Positions 53,137 to 62,130 of a stretch of DNA of 64,000 nt are shown one piece after another (positions within the stretch are counted from its first letter, which is position 1; each line of letters opens with the position of its first letter). A program made the position numbers and the translations under genes. The notes beneath the pieces were generated by a model. That model was not told the origin of the DNA. It was given only the letters and a program-made list of their open reading frames with translations, and ran no database searches. The stretch comes from Rhodoferax sp. BAB1 (GTDB lineage Bacteria > Pseudomonadota > Gammaproteobacteria > Burkholderiales > Burkholderiaceae_C). The stretch spans positions 2,934,001-2,998,000 of the forward strand of contig NZ_CP054424.1 in assembly GCF_013334205.1 (NCBI RefSeq), in the 5' to 3' direction.

Positions 53137-54823
53137 GCCTTGCCACCGAGCTCGCGAATTCCCACAATTTCAGCTGCCGTGGATCCGTGCGCTTCAAATT
53201 GCCGGTCAGAATATCAAACGCCCGGTTCAAATCTCTTTCTGTACCATTGCCCCAGACACTGGCCTGCACTTCAGACGTGATAATTGGGTTGTTCCAGTCA
53301 AAAACGCTTTCCCAAACCCCGAAAACACGCAGTGCAATCTTCACCTGCTCCGAAGACAGCGGTTCAAGCGAGACTGCCGTCTTCACGATCTCTTCGTAAC
53401 CATCCTGCGATGGTGGTTCGTGAGTAAAACCAAATCCGGCATAAAAGGGAGATCCTGCCAGAATCACTGGTATACCCAAGCAGGAAAATTCCAGACCGGC
53501 CGTCCCGTGCACAGTGACGACAACATCTGCACAGGTCGCAAGAGAACGCGTGTTCAAATCGGCAGGGCAAATGAACAGGTTCCGGGCTTGCGCTCCTTTG
53601 ACAAGCGACTCCACCATGCCTTGCTCTCCGTACAGGGCGGATGAAGGATGGGGTTTGATGACCCAGACCATACCTTCAGACTTGGCACAACAATCGATCG
53701 TTGAAACAAGCCAGTGATGGTAGTCGTTGTGCAGCATGGAACTGCTGAGATGGGGCGAGTCAACAAAGACATGACTCAGCACAAATCCTATCTTCGTTCC
53801 CGGGGGCACGCCCAACTCTGCAAGCAGCTCCTGCCGGGCATAGACCTTACCCGAGTAAGCCTTCATGGCATCGATCTGATCCAGTTCTGAATTGAATCGC
53901 TTCTCCAGATTTTTTCTGGCAGCATCTTCGAGATGTGTAAGTTCAGCGCCATCAGCGTCCAAGGATTTTTTGATGGAGTCGTGAATGCCCTGATGGTAGG
54001 TTGGCAGGTTGTTCCGATCAATCTTGCTGTACAAGGACATCTGAATGTCCGTGGTTTCCAGGACTTTCACACCATGCGCTAGTGCCACCCTACACAGCAA
54101 TCCGTATTGCGGATACGCCGTGTGCGTGGCGATATAAAAGGCAAATCGACTCATCCTGAACAGCAACTCGTACTGATGGTAGTAATACCAACTTCTCACC
54201 AGATTGAAGAAGATCGGGAATCCGACGGATTGGATGGTGGGAGATTTGGTGCTGCGAAGCACCTGGTCGTAGATCAGGTCTCCCACCTTGATGCTGCCGT
54301 GCCTCAGCTCGATCACATCGCGCGGCGTTCGAAGCTGAGCAAATGACAGCAATGCACGAAACAAGGAGAGCACAAACAGCAAAGGCACCAGCAATATGAA
54401 ACGGCGCCCCAGATAAATCCAGTTCCCGATACCGAAAGACCGGTAACACTCATGCGCAGTGCGCCACTGGTACGAGAAACCATCCACCACCACCACCACC
54501 TCTGCCCCCCCCATCGCCTGCTCGACGGCCTTTGCAGCCAATGCCGTTCGAAACATGTAGTTAGGCCCATACTCTGCGAGATGCCCCTCCACGAGCACCT
54601 TTGAATTCCCGCTGGAATACGACCAGCCATGCTCGTTGTTGGCGTCAACGAAGCGGCGCACCGCCGCAGCATGCGACTTATCGCTTGGCGTCCACAGCCT
54701 CAACAGAAACAACAACTCAAGCACGACGCGGGAAAACACGCGGTACGCTTTGAAAAGGTATTGAAATGTCTTGCTCATCGAATTGGCAGAGGACGTATCA
54801 CCCAGCGGAATTTGTTCGGCCAC
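53129..54823 (-). CDS. Capsule polysaccharide biosynthesis-like glycosyltransferase
   Basis: 564 residues. The C-terminal part shows VWVIKPHPSS and TVHGTAGLEFSCLGIPVILAG, typical of KpsC/KpsS and other Capsule_synth proteins. The N-terminal 150 residues include a hydrophobic stretch (FILLVPLLFVLSLFRALL). It may add Kdo or another sugar, or serve as a glycan polymerase. The GTG start at 54823 directly follows the GNAT stop. Family recognition is moderate. Confidence 0.7.
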   Translation of the reverse strand: MAEQIPLGDTSSANSMSKTFQYLFKAYRVFSRVVLELLFLLRLWTPSDKSHAAAVRRFVDANNEHGWSYSSGNSKVLVEGHLAEYGPNYMFRTALAAKAVEQAMGGAEVVVVVDGFSYQWRTAHECYRSFGIGNWIYLGRRFILLVPLLFVLSLFRALLSFAQLRTPRDVIELRHGSIKVGDLIYDQVLRSTKSPTIQSVGFPIFFNLVRSWYYYHQYELLFRMSRFAFYIATHTAYPQYGLLCRVALAHGVKVLETTDIQMSLYSKIDRNNLPTYHQGIHDSIKKSLDADGAELTHLEDAARKNLEKRFNSELDQIDAMKAYSGKVYARQELLAELGVPPGTKIGFVLSHVFVDSPHLSSSMLHNDYHHWLVSTIDCCAKSEGMVWVIKPHPSSALYGEQGMVESLVKGAQARNLFICPADLNTRSLATCADVVVTVHGTAGLEFSCLGIPVILAGSPFYAGFGFTHEPPSQDGYEEIVKTAVSLEPLSSEQVKIALRVFGVWESVFDWNNPIITSEVQASVWGNGTERDLNRAFDILTGNLKRTDPRQLKLWEFASSVARHE

Positions 54824-55375
54824 TCAACGAATCAACTCCGCTTCAAAGCAGCTCATCAGAACATGGTCACAGTAGCCATCGCCGACAAAAAGCTGCTGAC
54901 GGGCACGACCATCAACCCTGAACCCGACTCTGAGAAATGCCTTGATCACCGGCTCATTGACCGAGAATGCGCCAGCAGTCAATTTGCGAGCCTTCAACTG
55001 ATCAAAGGCATGACTCGATATCGCGCGAAGCACATCAACCGAAAGGCCCCTGCCCCAGTAATTGCGATCACCCAACATGATTCCGATGTCAGCGATACCG
55101 TGCTTGCGCCCATCCTCGGACATAAAGTTCACCTTGGCCGTGCCGATGAACTTTCCACTGGCCGTGTCGTGCACGGCAAAGAAGCTGCAAAATGGGTTTT
55201 GCCACAGTTGTTGAACGTATTTCTCTGCCTCTTCAAAAGGAATACCTTTCAGCAACTCGTCGCGACCTATGTAGCGGACCACTTCCTTGTCACACAACCA
55301 ACCGTAGTAGGCCGGGTCATGAAGATGGTTGACATCGAAAGGTTGAAGCTGTACTTGTTGGCCCTGGATTAGCAT
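54824..55375 (-). CDS. GNAT-family acetyltransferase (RimJ/RimL-like)
   Basis: 183 residues from ATG 55375, chosen because AGGAG lies 7 nt upstream; ATG 55390 is 5 codons earlier. GNAT features are DIGIMLGDRNYWGRGLSVDVL (acetyl-CoA binding) and NEPVIKAFLRVGFRVDGR. In this locus it could N-acetylate the 4-amino sugar made by the adjacent aminotransferase, as PglD or PseH-type enzymes do. Confidence 0.85.
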   Translation of the reverse strand: MLIQGQQVQLQPFDVNHLHDPAYYGWLCDKEVVRYIGRDELLKGIPFEEAEKYVQQLWQNPFCSFFAVHDTASGKFIGTAKVNFMSEDGRKHGIADIGIMLGDRNYWGRGLSVDVLRAISSHAFDQLKARKLTAGAFSVNEPVIKAFLRVGFRVDGRARQQLFVGDGYCDHVLMSCFEAELIR

Positions 55376-55389
55376 GTGGGCTCCTATCA

Positions 55390-56405
55390 TCAGACATTCG
55401 CGGCAAAACGCTGGACCGGGACCTCAGCCTGACGAAAGTCCACCAGCAGAACCAAGCGCTCGCGATACTGGTCTTTGGTGAAGTCACCACGACGGTGTAT
55501 GCCTTGCACATTGAACACAACGCCATCGCCCGGCCGACCTGAAGCGGACAGCCATTCCAGCCCGTCTCCCTCTCCGATCATGCCGATTGAGGCATCTGTG
55601 GGATACAAGCTACGCTTTCCACCCCGGAAGTAGTATCGAAGTGAGTCCTTGTAAGCGTTAATCGCGCCCTTGAAACTGAAACGGTTGCTGCACTGCAGAT
55701 AACGAAACGCCCCATTCGACTCGTTGACATCATTCAGATACACGAACAGCTTGAATGAAGGATAGAACACGTCGGCGTGAGGCGTATCCTGACCATCAGA
55801 CTGGCCTTGTTGATCGATGTAGGACTTGTAGTGAAGGATGGAGAAAAGGGTGCGATGGTCAGTTTCACACCAGTCAAATCACGCCCCAGAAGGTCGATGC
55901 CACAATCTTTCAGTAGATGTTCGGCTAGTTCTACATACGCAGGATCCTTCCGCGTCACCCCCTTGCTGTTCAGAATTACAAGCTCTGAAAAATCGAGAAA
56001 GTGATTAGCGGAATTGACACGGTTGTTCGCATAAAAGTCCAACAAGCGCACAACACTTTCCTGTGGCAGCACCCCCCTCTTGACCACAATTCCCCGAGAC
56101 CTGATTTCCGCTGCCGTCGCACCTCGTCGACTTCTCACCAAATATCGAAGATTGTAGAAATAGTAGCGAAGCAGCTGCACCCCCAGCAGGTTCAGTAAGG
56201 CACCGCCCACGTATTTTCTTGGGGCGTATCGCCAGAAAAACATCCCTCTGTACACGCCGACAATTTGACCGAGGGCAATGGCTTTTTTGGTGCCGTCACC
56301 AAGCACAAAGCCCGCATGCCAATTTCGGAAGAAATACGAGTGCTTGCAAAGGAATTCACTCCTAGACAAGGAAGTCAGCAACGCTTTTATTTTGTTCTTC
56401 ATCAT
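55390..56405 (-). pseudogene. PhyH-like dioxygenase interrupted by a frameshift
   Basis: Two reading frames together make one phytanoyl-CoA dioxygenase-like protein. The N-terminal part (56405 to about 55850) contains RSRGIVVKRGVLPQESVVRL. The C-terminal part (about 55845 to 55390) continues with LHYKSYIDQQGQ, TPHADVFYPSFKLFVYLND (H-x-D iron ligands) and GVVFNVQGIHRRGDF (second His). The frames meet at the A4 run 55844-55847 (T4 in the mRNA sense). Adding one T there restores APFFSILHYKSYID. It is therefore a one-base indel, genuine or from sequencing. If restored, it would be a 2-oxoglutarate iron hydroxylase for the glycan. Confidence 0.75.
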
Positions 56406-56408
56406 TAA

Positions 56409-57209
56409 TCAAGTCGGACCGGCAAGCAATTTGAATCGCGACCACTTTGCCAAGTGTGTCCCGCTTTGTTCGACATAGTTGCGCGCCTCGGTCAGGTTGT
56501 CGCCCATAAAGTTGAACAGGTTCGCGGTGGACACGGCAGATACGGCAGGCAGCTCCAGGGCTTGCGCGATGTGGGCAAATGTCCCGGCCCCCCCGGAAGC
56601 AATCAACGGACAACGCGCGATCGCGCCCGCTTCTGCGATCACCTTGCTGTCTAACCCGCGGCCTGTTCCGTCCTGAGTCATGGAGGTCAGGTAAATTTCG
56701 CCCACCCCCAGCTTCTGGACATGTTCTATGGCCTGCGGAACACTGAGATCGGTAAGCTCCTTCCCATTTTCGATATACACGCTGGTCCGGCCGGAGGATT
56801 CGGTCATGAAATCGATGGATGCAATGATGCACTGTGCGCCAAAGCGACGAACCAGTTCACGCACTAGGCCCTCATCCTTGAACAGACTGGTGTTAACTAC
56901 CACCTTGTCAGCGCCTGACCGCAACAGCAGCTCCACGTCGTCCACGCAACGGATACCACCACCAGCCGCAATTGGCATGAAACAGCTTCGTGAAATGTCC
57001 TGCAAGAGGCTGGCGAACCTCGCATGGTCGCGCTCATTGCGACTGACGTCAAGAACGATTAGTTCGTCAATCGAAAAGGCGATGGAGTCAAAGTCATAGA
57101 AATCCTTCAGCCACCCAAGGTCGCCCGCCTTTTGCAAGCCAAAGTTGCGGCTCAGCACAAAAAATCCATCCTCAACCAGCAAAGTAAATATGATTCTTTT
57201 CTTGAGCAT
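56409..57209 (-). CDS. HisF-like cyclase subunit of a WbpG/PseA-type amidotransferase system
   Basis: About 266 residues from ATG 57209, TIM barrel. HisF-like segments are PIAAGGGIRCVDDVELLLRS, ADKVVVNTSLF, IIASIDFM and CPLIASGGAGTFAHIAQAL. Because it sits beside WbpG and HisH in a sugar locus and not in a his operon, it more likely forms the ammonia-channelling partner of the WbpG-type amidotransferase (as WbpH/WbpI or WbuY/WbuZ) than a histidine enzyme. It overlaps the HisH stop (TGATG). Confidence 0.85.
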   Translation of the reverse strand: MLKKRIIFTLLVEDGFFVLSRNFGLQKAGDLGWLKDFYDFDSIAFSIDELIVLDVSRNERDHARFASLLQDISRSCFMPIAAGGGIRCVDDVELLLRSGADKVVVNTSLFKDEGLVRELVRRFGAQCIIASIDFMTESSGRTSVYIENGKELTDLSVPQAIEHVQKLGVGEIYLTSMTQDGTGRGLDSKVIAEAGAIARCPLIASGGAGTFAHIAQALELPAVSAVSTANLFNFMGDNLTEARNYVEQSGTHLAKWSRFKLLAGPT

Positions 57210-57826
57210 CAGACAAACGCGCAAAAATTTTTCAAAAGTTGCAACCCTTGGCTTTGGCTCTTTTCTGGGTGGAATTGCGTACCAAAGACATTGGCTCGAT
57301 GTACCGCAGCCATGAAGGGCACTCCGTAACTGGCACTGGCCAAACCATCGTTCGCATCATCGACCACCACGTGGTAACTGTGGACGAAATAGAAGTCGCT
57401 GCCAACGGGCACTTCTTCAAACAGCGGGGATGTCTTTAGAGGAAAGACTTCATTAAAGCCCATGTGGGGAATGCGCAAAGCAGCATCGACCGCAAAGCGC
57501 TTGACAATGCCCGGGATCAGCCCCAGCCCTTGCGTATTGCCGCCTTCCTCACCATGGCTGGCCAGCAATTGCATGCCCAGGCAGATGCCTAGCAATGGGG
57601 TGCCCCGTTTCGCGGCCGAGCATATCGCCTCTGACAGACCGCTGTCGCGAAGATTTTTCATGCCCTCGTTGAAGGAGCCCACACCCGGCAGGATCAGACG
57701 GTCCGCACGGGTCACATCTTCGGGTGTGTTGACTACTCGGACCGACGCACCCACGGCTCTCAAGCCGTTTTCAACCGATCGCAGGTTGCCGAGCCCGTAG
57801 TTGATCACACAGACTTCACTGTGGCT
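57209..57826 (-). CDS. HisH-like glutamine amidotransferase subunit
   Basis: About 205 residues. Class I glutaminase: INYGLGNLRSVENGL, catalytic Cys in LLGICLGMQLL, and FGTQFHPEKSQSQG with the His-Glu pair. It releases ammonia from glutamine for the WbpG/HisF partners. A TTG start at 57826 has GGGAG 6 nt upstream; GTG codons further upstream are possible. It overlaps the WbpG stop. Confidence 0.87.
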   Translation of the reverse strand, partial: SHSEVCVINYGLGNLRSVENGLRAVGASVRVVNTPEDVTRADRLILPGVGSFNEGMKNLRDSGLSEAICSAAKRGTPLLGICLGMQLLASHGEEGGNTQGLGLIPGIVKRFAVDAALRIPHMGFNEVFPLKTSPLFEEVPVGSDFYFVHSYHVVVDDANDGLASASYGVPFMAAVHRANVFGTQFHPEKSQSQGLQLLKNFCAFV

Positions 57827-58913
57827 CAAACGTCGGCTCCCACACACCGTCACGGAGCTCGAACAGTGACTTGTTCACATGCCGTGCGAGTGTCTGATTA
57901 AACTCATCAAGCGACATGCCGAAGTATTCAAGATATTGGGGAATGAACTGAATCGGTGCCTCACGATCAAACCGCTTGACCAAAGAGATACCCTGCTTGC
58001 GCGACATTGCACCCCGGCGGACGTCGATACCCACGTCCTGCGAGCAGCGCCCGAACCCGAACTTCAAATACATCAGCCACGCATGCAGGTTATAGAGTGC
58101 CGTATCGGTTTGCGCGAAGTTGTTGTACGAGGCCGTCGCCCGCTCTTTCTGTTCCTGCAGTCCACATTTTTCTTTGGCCACGATATAGTGTTCATAAGGG
58201 TCCCAGTTCTCGAAGTAGGACCAATGCGCGATGCACACGTCGGCCGCGATAAGCTCTTCGGCCTTTGGAAAACTGAACAGATACAGCTTGTTCTTGTCGA
58301 ACTTGTCCGCATAGCGATTCGGGTCATGGCCTTCCAAGTAGATGCTTACCGCATCGCCCGCATCGTAGTAGTGGGAGTACTTAAGTTTCTTGGCGCCGCC
58401 GTACTCCGTCTCTCCGTCTTCGCCGAACATCACGAAAGGAATAGAAAGCTTCTGCGCAAACCGAAAAATGCTGGTTTGCACGGCCGTCTGCCAGCCAAGG
58501 AGTGGCCTGCCCGCTTCGACAAAACCGATACGGTCGATCTCGCGCGAAATGTCCGGATCGGGCGTCAGATGGATGTGGTCGTATCCGGCATTGATGAAAT
58601 TGATCAGGTTTTGCCGGCCCACGTCGAGTTCGAGGTTTGGACGAATGGTGACGCACAGCGGGTTCATGCCCATCTTGTGTTTCATCATATAGGCCACATA
58701 ACTGCTGTCCTTGCCACCACTCACAGGCACTATGCAATCAAAACCCGTTCTGGAACGGTATTTGTCGCACAGCTCTTCCAGCAATTTCCAGCGACCGGCC
58801 CAATCGAGGCCCTTCTTTTCCTCTGCCCACTGGCAGGCGTTGCACCAACCACGTTCATCAAACGTGATACGTGGGCGGGTGTCCGGCATCACGCAATTCG
58901 TACAGTATCTCAT
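57816..58913 (-). CDS. N-acetyl sugar amidotransferase, WbpG/PseA/LegA type
   Basis: 365 residues. It converts an N-acetyl group on a sugar to acetamidino, using ammonia from the HisH/HisF pair. A Cys4 cluster lies at C4, C7, C24, C27 (RYCTNCVMP, WCNACQW). The PP-loop ATP motif is PVSGGKDSSYVAY (about 63-75), and GEDGETEYGG and HYYDAGDAVSIYLEGHD follow. The start at 58913 is set by homology. Its presence predicts an acetamidino-sugar in the product. Confidence 0.9.
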   Translation of the reverse strand: MRYCTNCVMPDTRPRITFDERGWCNACQWAEEKKGLDWAGRWKLLEELCDKYRSRTGFDCIVPVSGGKDSSYVAYMMKHKMGMNPLCVTIRPNLELDVGRQNLINFINAGYDHIHLTPDPDISREIDRIGFVEAGRPLLGWQTAVQTSIFRFAQKLSIPFVMFGEDGETEYGGAKKLKYSHYYDAGDAVSIYLEGHDPNRYADKFDKNKLYLFSFPKAEELIAADVCIAHWSYFENWDPYEHYIVAKEKCGLQEQKERATASYNNFAQTDTALYNLHAWLMYLKFGFGRCSQDVGIDVRRGAMSRKQGISLVKRFDREAPIQFIPQYLEYFGMSLDEFNQTLARHVNKSLFELRDGVWEPTFEPQ

Positions 58914-58956
58914 TCGTTCTCCACTCAATTTACTCGCATGCATTGTCGTCGTCACT

Positions 58957-59766
58957 TCACCAAACACCCCATCCCCCATCCACAGACAGATTCTGTCCAG
59001 TGACGTAGCGGGAGAGGTCGCTGGCAAAAAATGCCACGGCACCTCGAAAATCGTCTTCTATAGCCATCCGCCCCAGGGGGGTTCTGTCTACATATTTGGC
59101 AACAAAATCTGCATTTTGCCCGCGACTGATGCCTCCGGGAGAAATGCTGTTTACGCGCACATCGGGTGCCAGCGTCGTGGCTAGCCAGCGCGTGAACTGA
59201 ATCAGTCCACCTTTGGATACGCCGTATGCGGCGGGGTTGCCCATGGTGGTGCCTTCGTAGAGCCGCCAGTCAGGCCCATGCTCTCCGTAGATCGAGGCAA
59301 TGTTCACTATGCTGCCGCCCCTGGAGGCCCGCAACGCGGGTGTAAACCCCTGGCACAGATCGAACACCGCCGTCAGATTCACTTCGAGTGCGCGACGCCA
59401 AGTCTCCAGACTTTGCTGCTCAAAGGGCACGCCCCAGCCGGGGAGCCCGGAAGTGCCAACAAACGCCGCGTTGTTCACAAGCACATCCAAGCCCTGCTCC
59501 CGGGCAAGCACCTGCTTGATGAGCGCTCGGCGCTGCTCAGCCTGTTCCAGATCGGCTTGCAGACCGACGACCTGCACCGGCCAACTCGATTCGATTTGAC
59601 TGCACAGTGCCTCCAGCTCACTTCCCGGTCTGTCCACGAGGTACAAATGCGCCCCCATTTCAGCGAGCGTGTCGGCGATCACCCGCCCCAAACCGCCTGC
59701 CGCACCCGTGACCAGTGCGAAGCGCCCCTTCAGATCGCCCAATTGCTTGAGTGTGGCGGTGCCCAT
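58957..59766 (-). CDS. SDR-family oxidoreductase, PtmA-like
   Basis: 269 residues. Classical SDR: TGAAGGLGRVIADTL, NNAAF, catalytic Ser near NIASIYG and YGVSK, SISPGGISRGQ. It resembles PtmA of the Campylobacter legionaminic locus and its position fits, but many SDRs share these motifs. It probably oxidises or reduces a sugar intermediate. It is 43 bp from the WbpG start and 13 bp from the aminotransferase stop. Confidence 0.82.
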   Translation of the reverse strand: MGTATLKQLGDLKGRFALVTGAAGGLGRVIADTLAEMGAHLYLVDRPGSELEALCSQIESSWPVQVVGLQADLEQAEQRRALIKQVLAREQGLDVLVNNAAFVGTSGLPGWGVPFEQQSLETWRRALEVNLTAVFDLCQGFTPALRASRGGSIVNIASIYGEHGPDWRLYEGTTMGNPAAYGVSKGGLIQFTRWLATTLAPDVRVNSISPGGISRGQNADFVAKYVDRTPLGRMAIEDDFRGAVAFFASDLSRYVTGQNLSVDGGWGVW

Positions 59767-59779
59767 GGTGTTGGCCTGT

Positions 59780-61135
59780 TCAGTTGTGCTTGCGGAAAAC
59801 CGGCTTGATTTCGGGACCGGTCAAGTAGTGTTCGATACCATCTTCCAAGGCCCGGGCATACACCTTAAGCGCAGTTCTTGCAGCCGTCAGAGTGATGTCG
59901 AGTTCACGTTCGCCATGAGCGTAGCTAACTGCCACCCAAGGCATCAACACACCAGCGCGAATCATTTCCTGCGAGAACAAAGTCCGAAATTTGGTGGACA
60001 GTGTGCCTTGTCTATCCCGGGTCAGATAGTTCAGACAGATCGAAGGCCCATCCATCACAAAGTGGTCTTGTACCCCGCACTCTTTGGCAACCACCGTTAA
60101 ACCGTCTCTGAGGCGTGCACCGTAGTTCCACAAATGCCGACAAACATCCTTCTCGCGATAAATGGCAACGGTTTCAATGAACGCGCCCAGTCCGCACATC
60201 TCTCCACCATGTGTGGTTGACAGCAGGAAAGTGCGCTCGGCTCCGGGTCGATCGATACTCCCCACCTCCATAACTTCACGACGGCCTGCCACCGCTGCCA
60301 CGGAAAAACCATTGGCCATGCCTTTACCAAAGGTGCAGATGTCGGGCTGTACACCAAAATAGGTTTGGGCCCCCTGAAGGTGCCAGCGAAAACCCGTGAT
60401 CATTTCGTCCAGAATGAACAAGGCACCCTCACCGCGGCACAGTGCTTGGACGCTATGCAGGAAATTCTGCCCAATGGAAGCACAGACGCTACATGGGGTG
60501 TCATAACTCAAAGTTTGCGTGCAATCGGGGGCGCAGGGCGTCAGGGTGGTGGCAGGCTCCAGCATTACAGCCGCAATCTCGCCGGGGTGCGCATCAAACA
60601 GCGCCTTCAGCGAATGAATATCGCCATAGTCGAAAACCAGCGTACTCTGCACAAACTCTTTCGGAATGCCCCGCTGAATGGGCGTAGTACCGATAAACCA
60701 GTCGTCAAACGAAAAAAATGGCTGCTGTCTCGGAACGCAGATGTAGCGCCGCCCCGTGTAGGCACGGGCTATCTTTGCAGCAGCCGTGGTGGCATTCGAA
60801 CCGTTCTTCGCAAATTTAACCATGTCCACACTAGGAATCAGGTCCACCAGTAACTCGGCGGCATGGAGTTCGGTCAACGATGCGCGGGTGAGGTTATTGC
60901 CCAGCTCGATTTCGCGCATGGCCGCAGCATTCACCCGCGGATCGGCATAACCGAGAGTCACTGCACGCAACGCCATGCCGTAGTCCAGGTAGCGTTTGCC
61001 CTGATCGTCCCACACATAGGCTCCATCACCACGCGCGAGAATTTGCGGTGCATTCGAGGGGTATTGGTCGGCACCACGAGAGTATGTGTGTGCTCCGCCT
61101 GGGATGACCCGGCTCAATCGTTCTTGATAGTTCAT
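59780..61135 (-). CDS. Class III aminotransferase with Cys-rich insertion (GSA-aminotransferase-like)
   Basis: 451 residues. PLP fold type I, class III: PGGAHTYSRGADQYP, NGSNATTAAAKIARA, ILDEMITGFR and PLP Lys K271 in TFGKGMANGFSVAA. An uncommon insertion carries C201-x3-C205-x9-C215-x2-C218 (TPCAPDC, TPCSVC), suggesting a zinc or structural site. It probably aminates a keto-sugar intermediate; glutamate-1-semialdehyde aminotransferase itself would belong to tetrapyrrole synthesis, which is not present here. It overlaps the Gfo/Idh stop by ATGA. Confidence 0.83.
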   Translation of the reverse strand: MNYQERLSRVIPGGAHTYSRGADQYPSNAPQILARGDGAYVWDDQGKRYLDYGMALRAVTLGYADPRVNAAAMREIELGNNLTRASLTELHAAELLVDLIPSVDMVKFAKNGSNATTAAAKIARAYTGRRYICVPRQQPFFSFDDWFIGTTPIQRGIPKEFVQSTLVFDYGDIHSLKALFDAHPGEIAAVMLEPATTLTPCAPDCTQTLSYDTPCSVCASIGQNFLHSVQALCRGEGALFILDEMITGFRWHLQGAQTYFGVQPDICTFGKGMANGFSVAAVAGRREVMEVGSIDRPGAERTFLLSTTHGGEMCGLGAFIETVAIYREKDVCRHLWNYGARLRDGLTVVAKECGVQDHFVMDGPSICLNYLTRDRQGTLSTKFRTLFSQEMIRAGVLMPWVAVSYAHGERELDITLTAARTALKVYARALEDGIEHYLTGPEIKPVFRKHN

Positions 61136-62130
61136 AGACAGTTGCTCAAGGCTTCAAGGGCATTCAATGTGTCGAGGACGAGGCAGTCGTCCTCCAGGGA
61201 GTTGGGAAATATGGAGGCATCCTTCGCCGTGACCGCCGCAACAAAATCCTTCATTTCGGCAATGTAAGGTTCTTCCGGATTGATGTACTGCTTCTCGACG
61301 GTGCCTTGGGAAAACTTGAATTCCTTCCACTCCTTCATGGAAACATGGGTATGGCGCACGCTGTTGCCGTCCGCGCTGAATACGATTTCCCCCTCAGTGC
61401 CGAGAATGCGCATCTCACGTGTCGCCACTGGTCTGGAGATCACTTCGACGGTCATGTTGCACAGCACACGACCGTCATATCGCATCAGGCAGTGGTAGAT
61501 GTCATCAATGTCGGCGGGTAGGTCGGTCAACTTGGCCTTGACGCAGGCCAAGGCCTGTGGCACACCAAACAGATCATTCAACCAAGCCAGCTCGAAAGGC
61601 ACGATTTCGCGGGCTGCACCGGTTTCGCGCTTGGACACATAGAAGTCTCGGATGTCTTCCCAAGGGTGCCAGTCGGGCAGGTACTGACCAGTCTGGTAGT
61701 TGACGTTAAGCACTTGGCCAATTGCCTGCTGCGCGAGAAGATCCTTGATCTTGCGTGGCCCCGGAAAGTAGCGCATGGTGCACGATGGCGCAATGACTGT
61801 CTGGCCACCCCGAACTCGGCTGGCCAGCTGCCTGACCTTGTCCACCTCGACCACCGAGGCCTCGATGAAAGCATGGATGCCGCGCTCCATGGCTAGGTAG
61901 GCGTACTGCATGTGCCGGTCAGGTGGTGTTGAAATCACGAACACATCGGGCTGGAACGACTGGACTGCCGTCTCGAAATCACCAAACACCGTGATGCCAT
62001 GTCGGCTCGACGCTTCCTGCTGGCGGTCCGTACGCGGGTCAAAGCCTGCCACATGCTGCATGCCCAAGGACTGCAGATTGCGCACGCGGCGCTTGCCCAT
62101 CGACCCCAGGCCAATCACGAGAAACTTCAT
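61132..62130 (-). CDS. Gfo/Idh/MocA-family oxidoreductase
   Basis: 332 residues. NAD(P)-binding VIGLGSMGKRRVRNLQSLG (about 4-22), FVISTPPDRHMQYA and the family's second domain. The usual catalytic EKP is replaced by IEASV. In a sugar locus it probably oxidises or reduces a nucleotide sugar or a keto-sugar. The start at 62130 overlaps the cytidylyltransferase stop (ATGA). It is translationally coupled to its neighbours. Confidence 0.85.
   Translation of the reverse strand: MKFLVIGLGSMGKRRVRNLQSLGMQHVAGFDPRTDRQQEASSRHGITVFGDFETAVQSFQPDVFVISTPPDRHMQYAYLAMERGIHAFIEASVVEVDKVRQLASRVRGGQTVIAPSCTMRYFPGPRKIKDLLAQQAIGQVLNVNYQTGQYLPDWHPWEDIRDFYVSKRETGAAREIVPFELAWLNDLFGVPQALACVKAKLTDLPADIDDIYHCLMRYDGRVLCNMTVEVISRPVATREMRILGTEGEIVFSADGNSVRHTHVSMKEWKEFKFSQGTVEKQYINPEEPYIAEMKDFVAAVTAKDASIFPNSLEDDCLVLDTLNALEALSNCL

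Noticed and set aside
55840..55852. Programmed ribosomal frameshift in the PhyH gene
   Set aside because: The required shift is -1, but the local sequence is not a good X-XXY-YYZ slippery heptamer in the zero frame and no strong downstream stem was seen. A one-base indel is simpler.
56409..57826. HisF and HisH as histidine biosynthesis genes
   Set aside because: No other his gene is nearby, and the pair is contiguous with a WbpG-type amidotransferase and sugar enzymes, so the amidotransferase role fits better.
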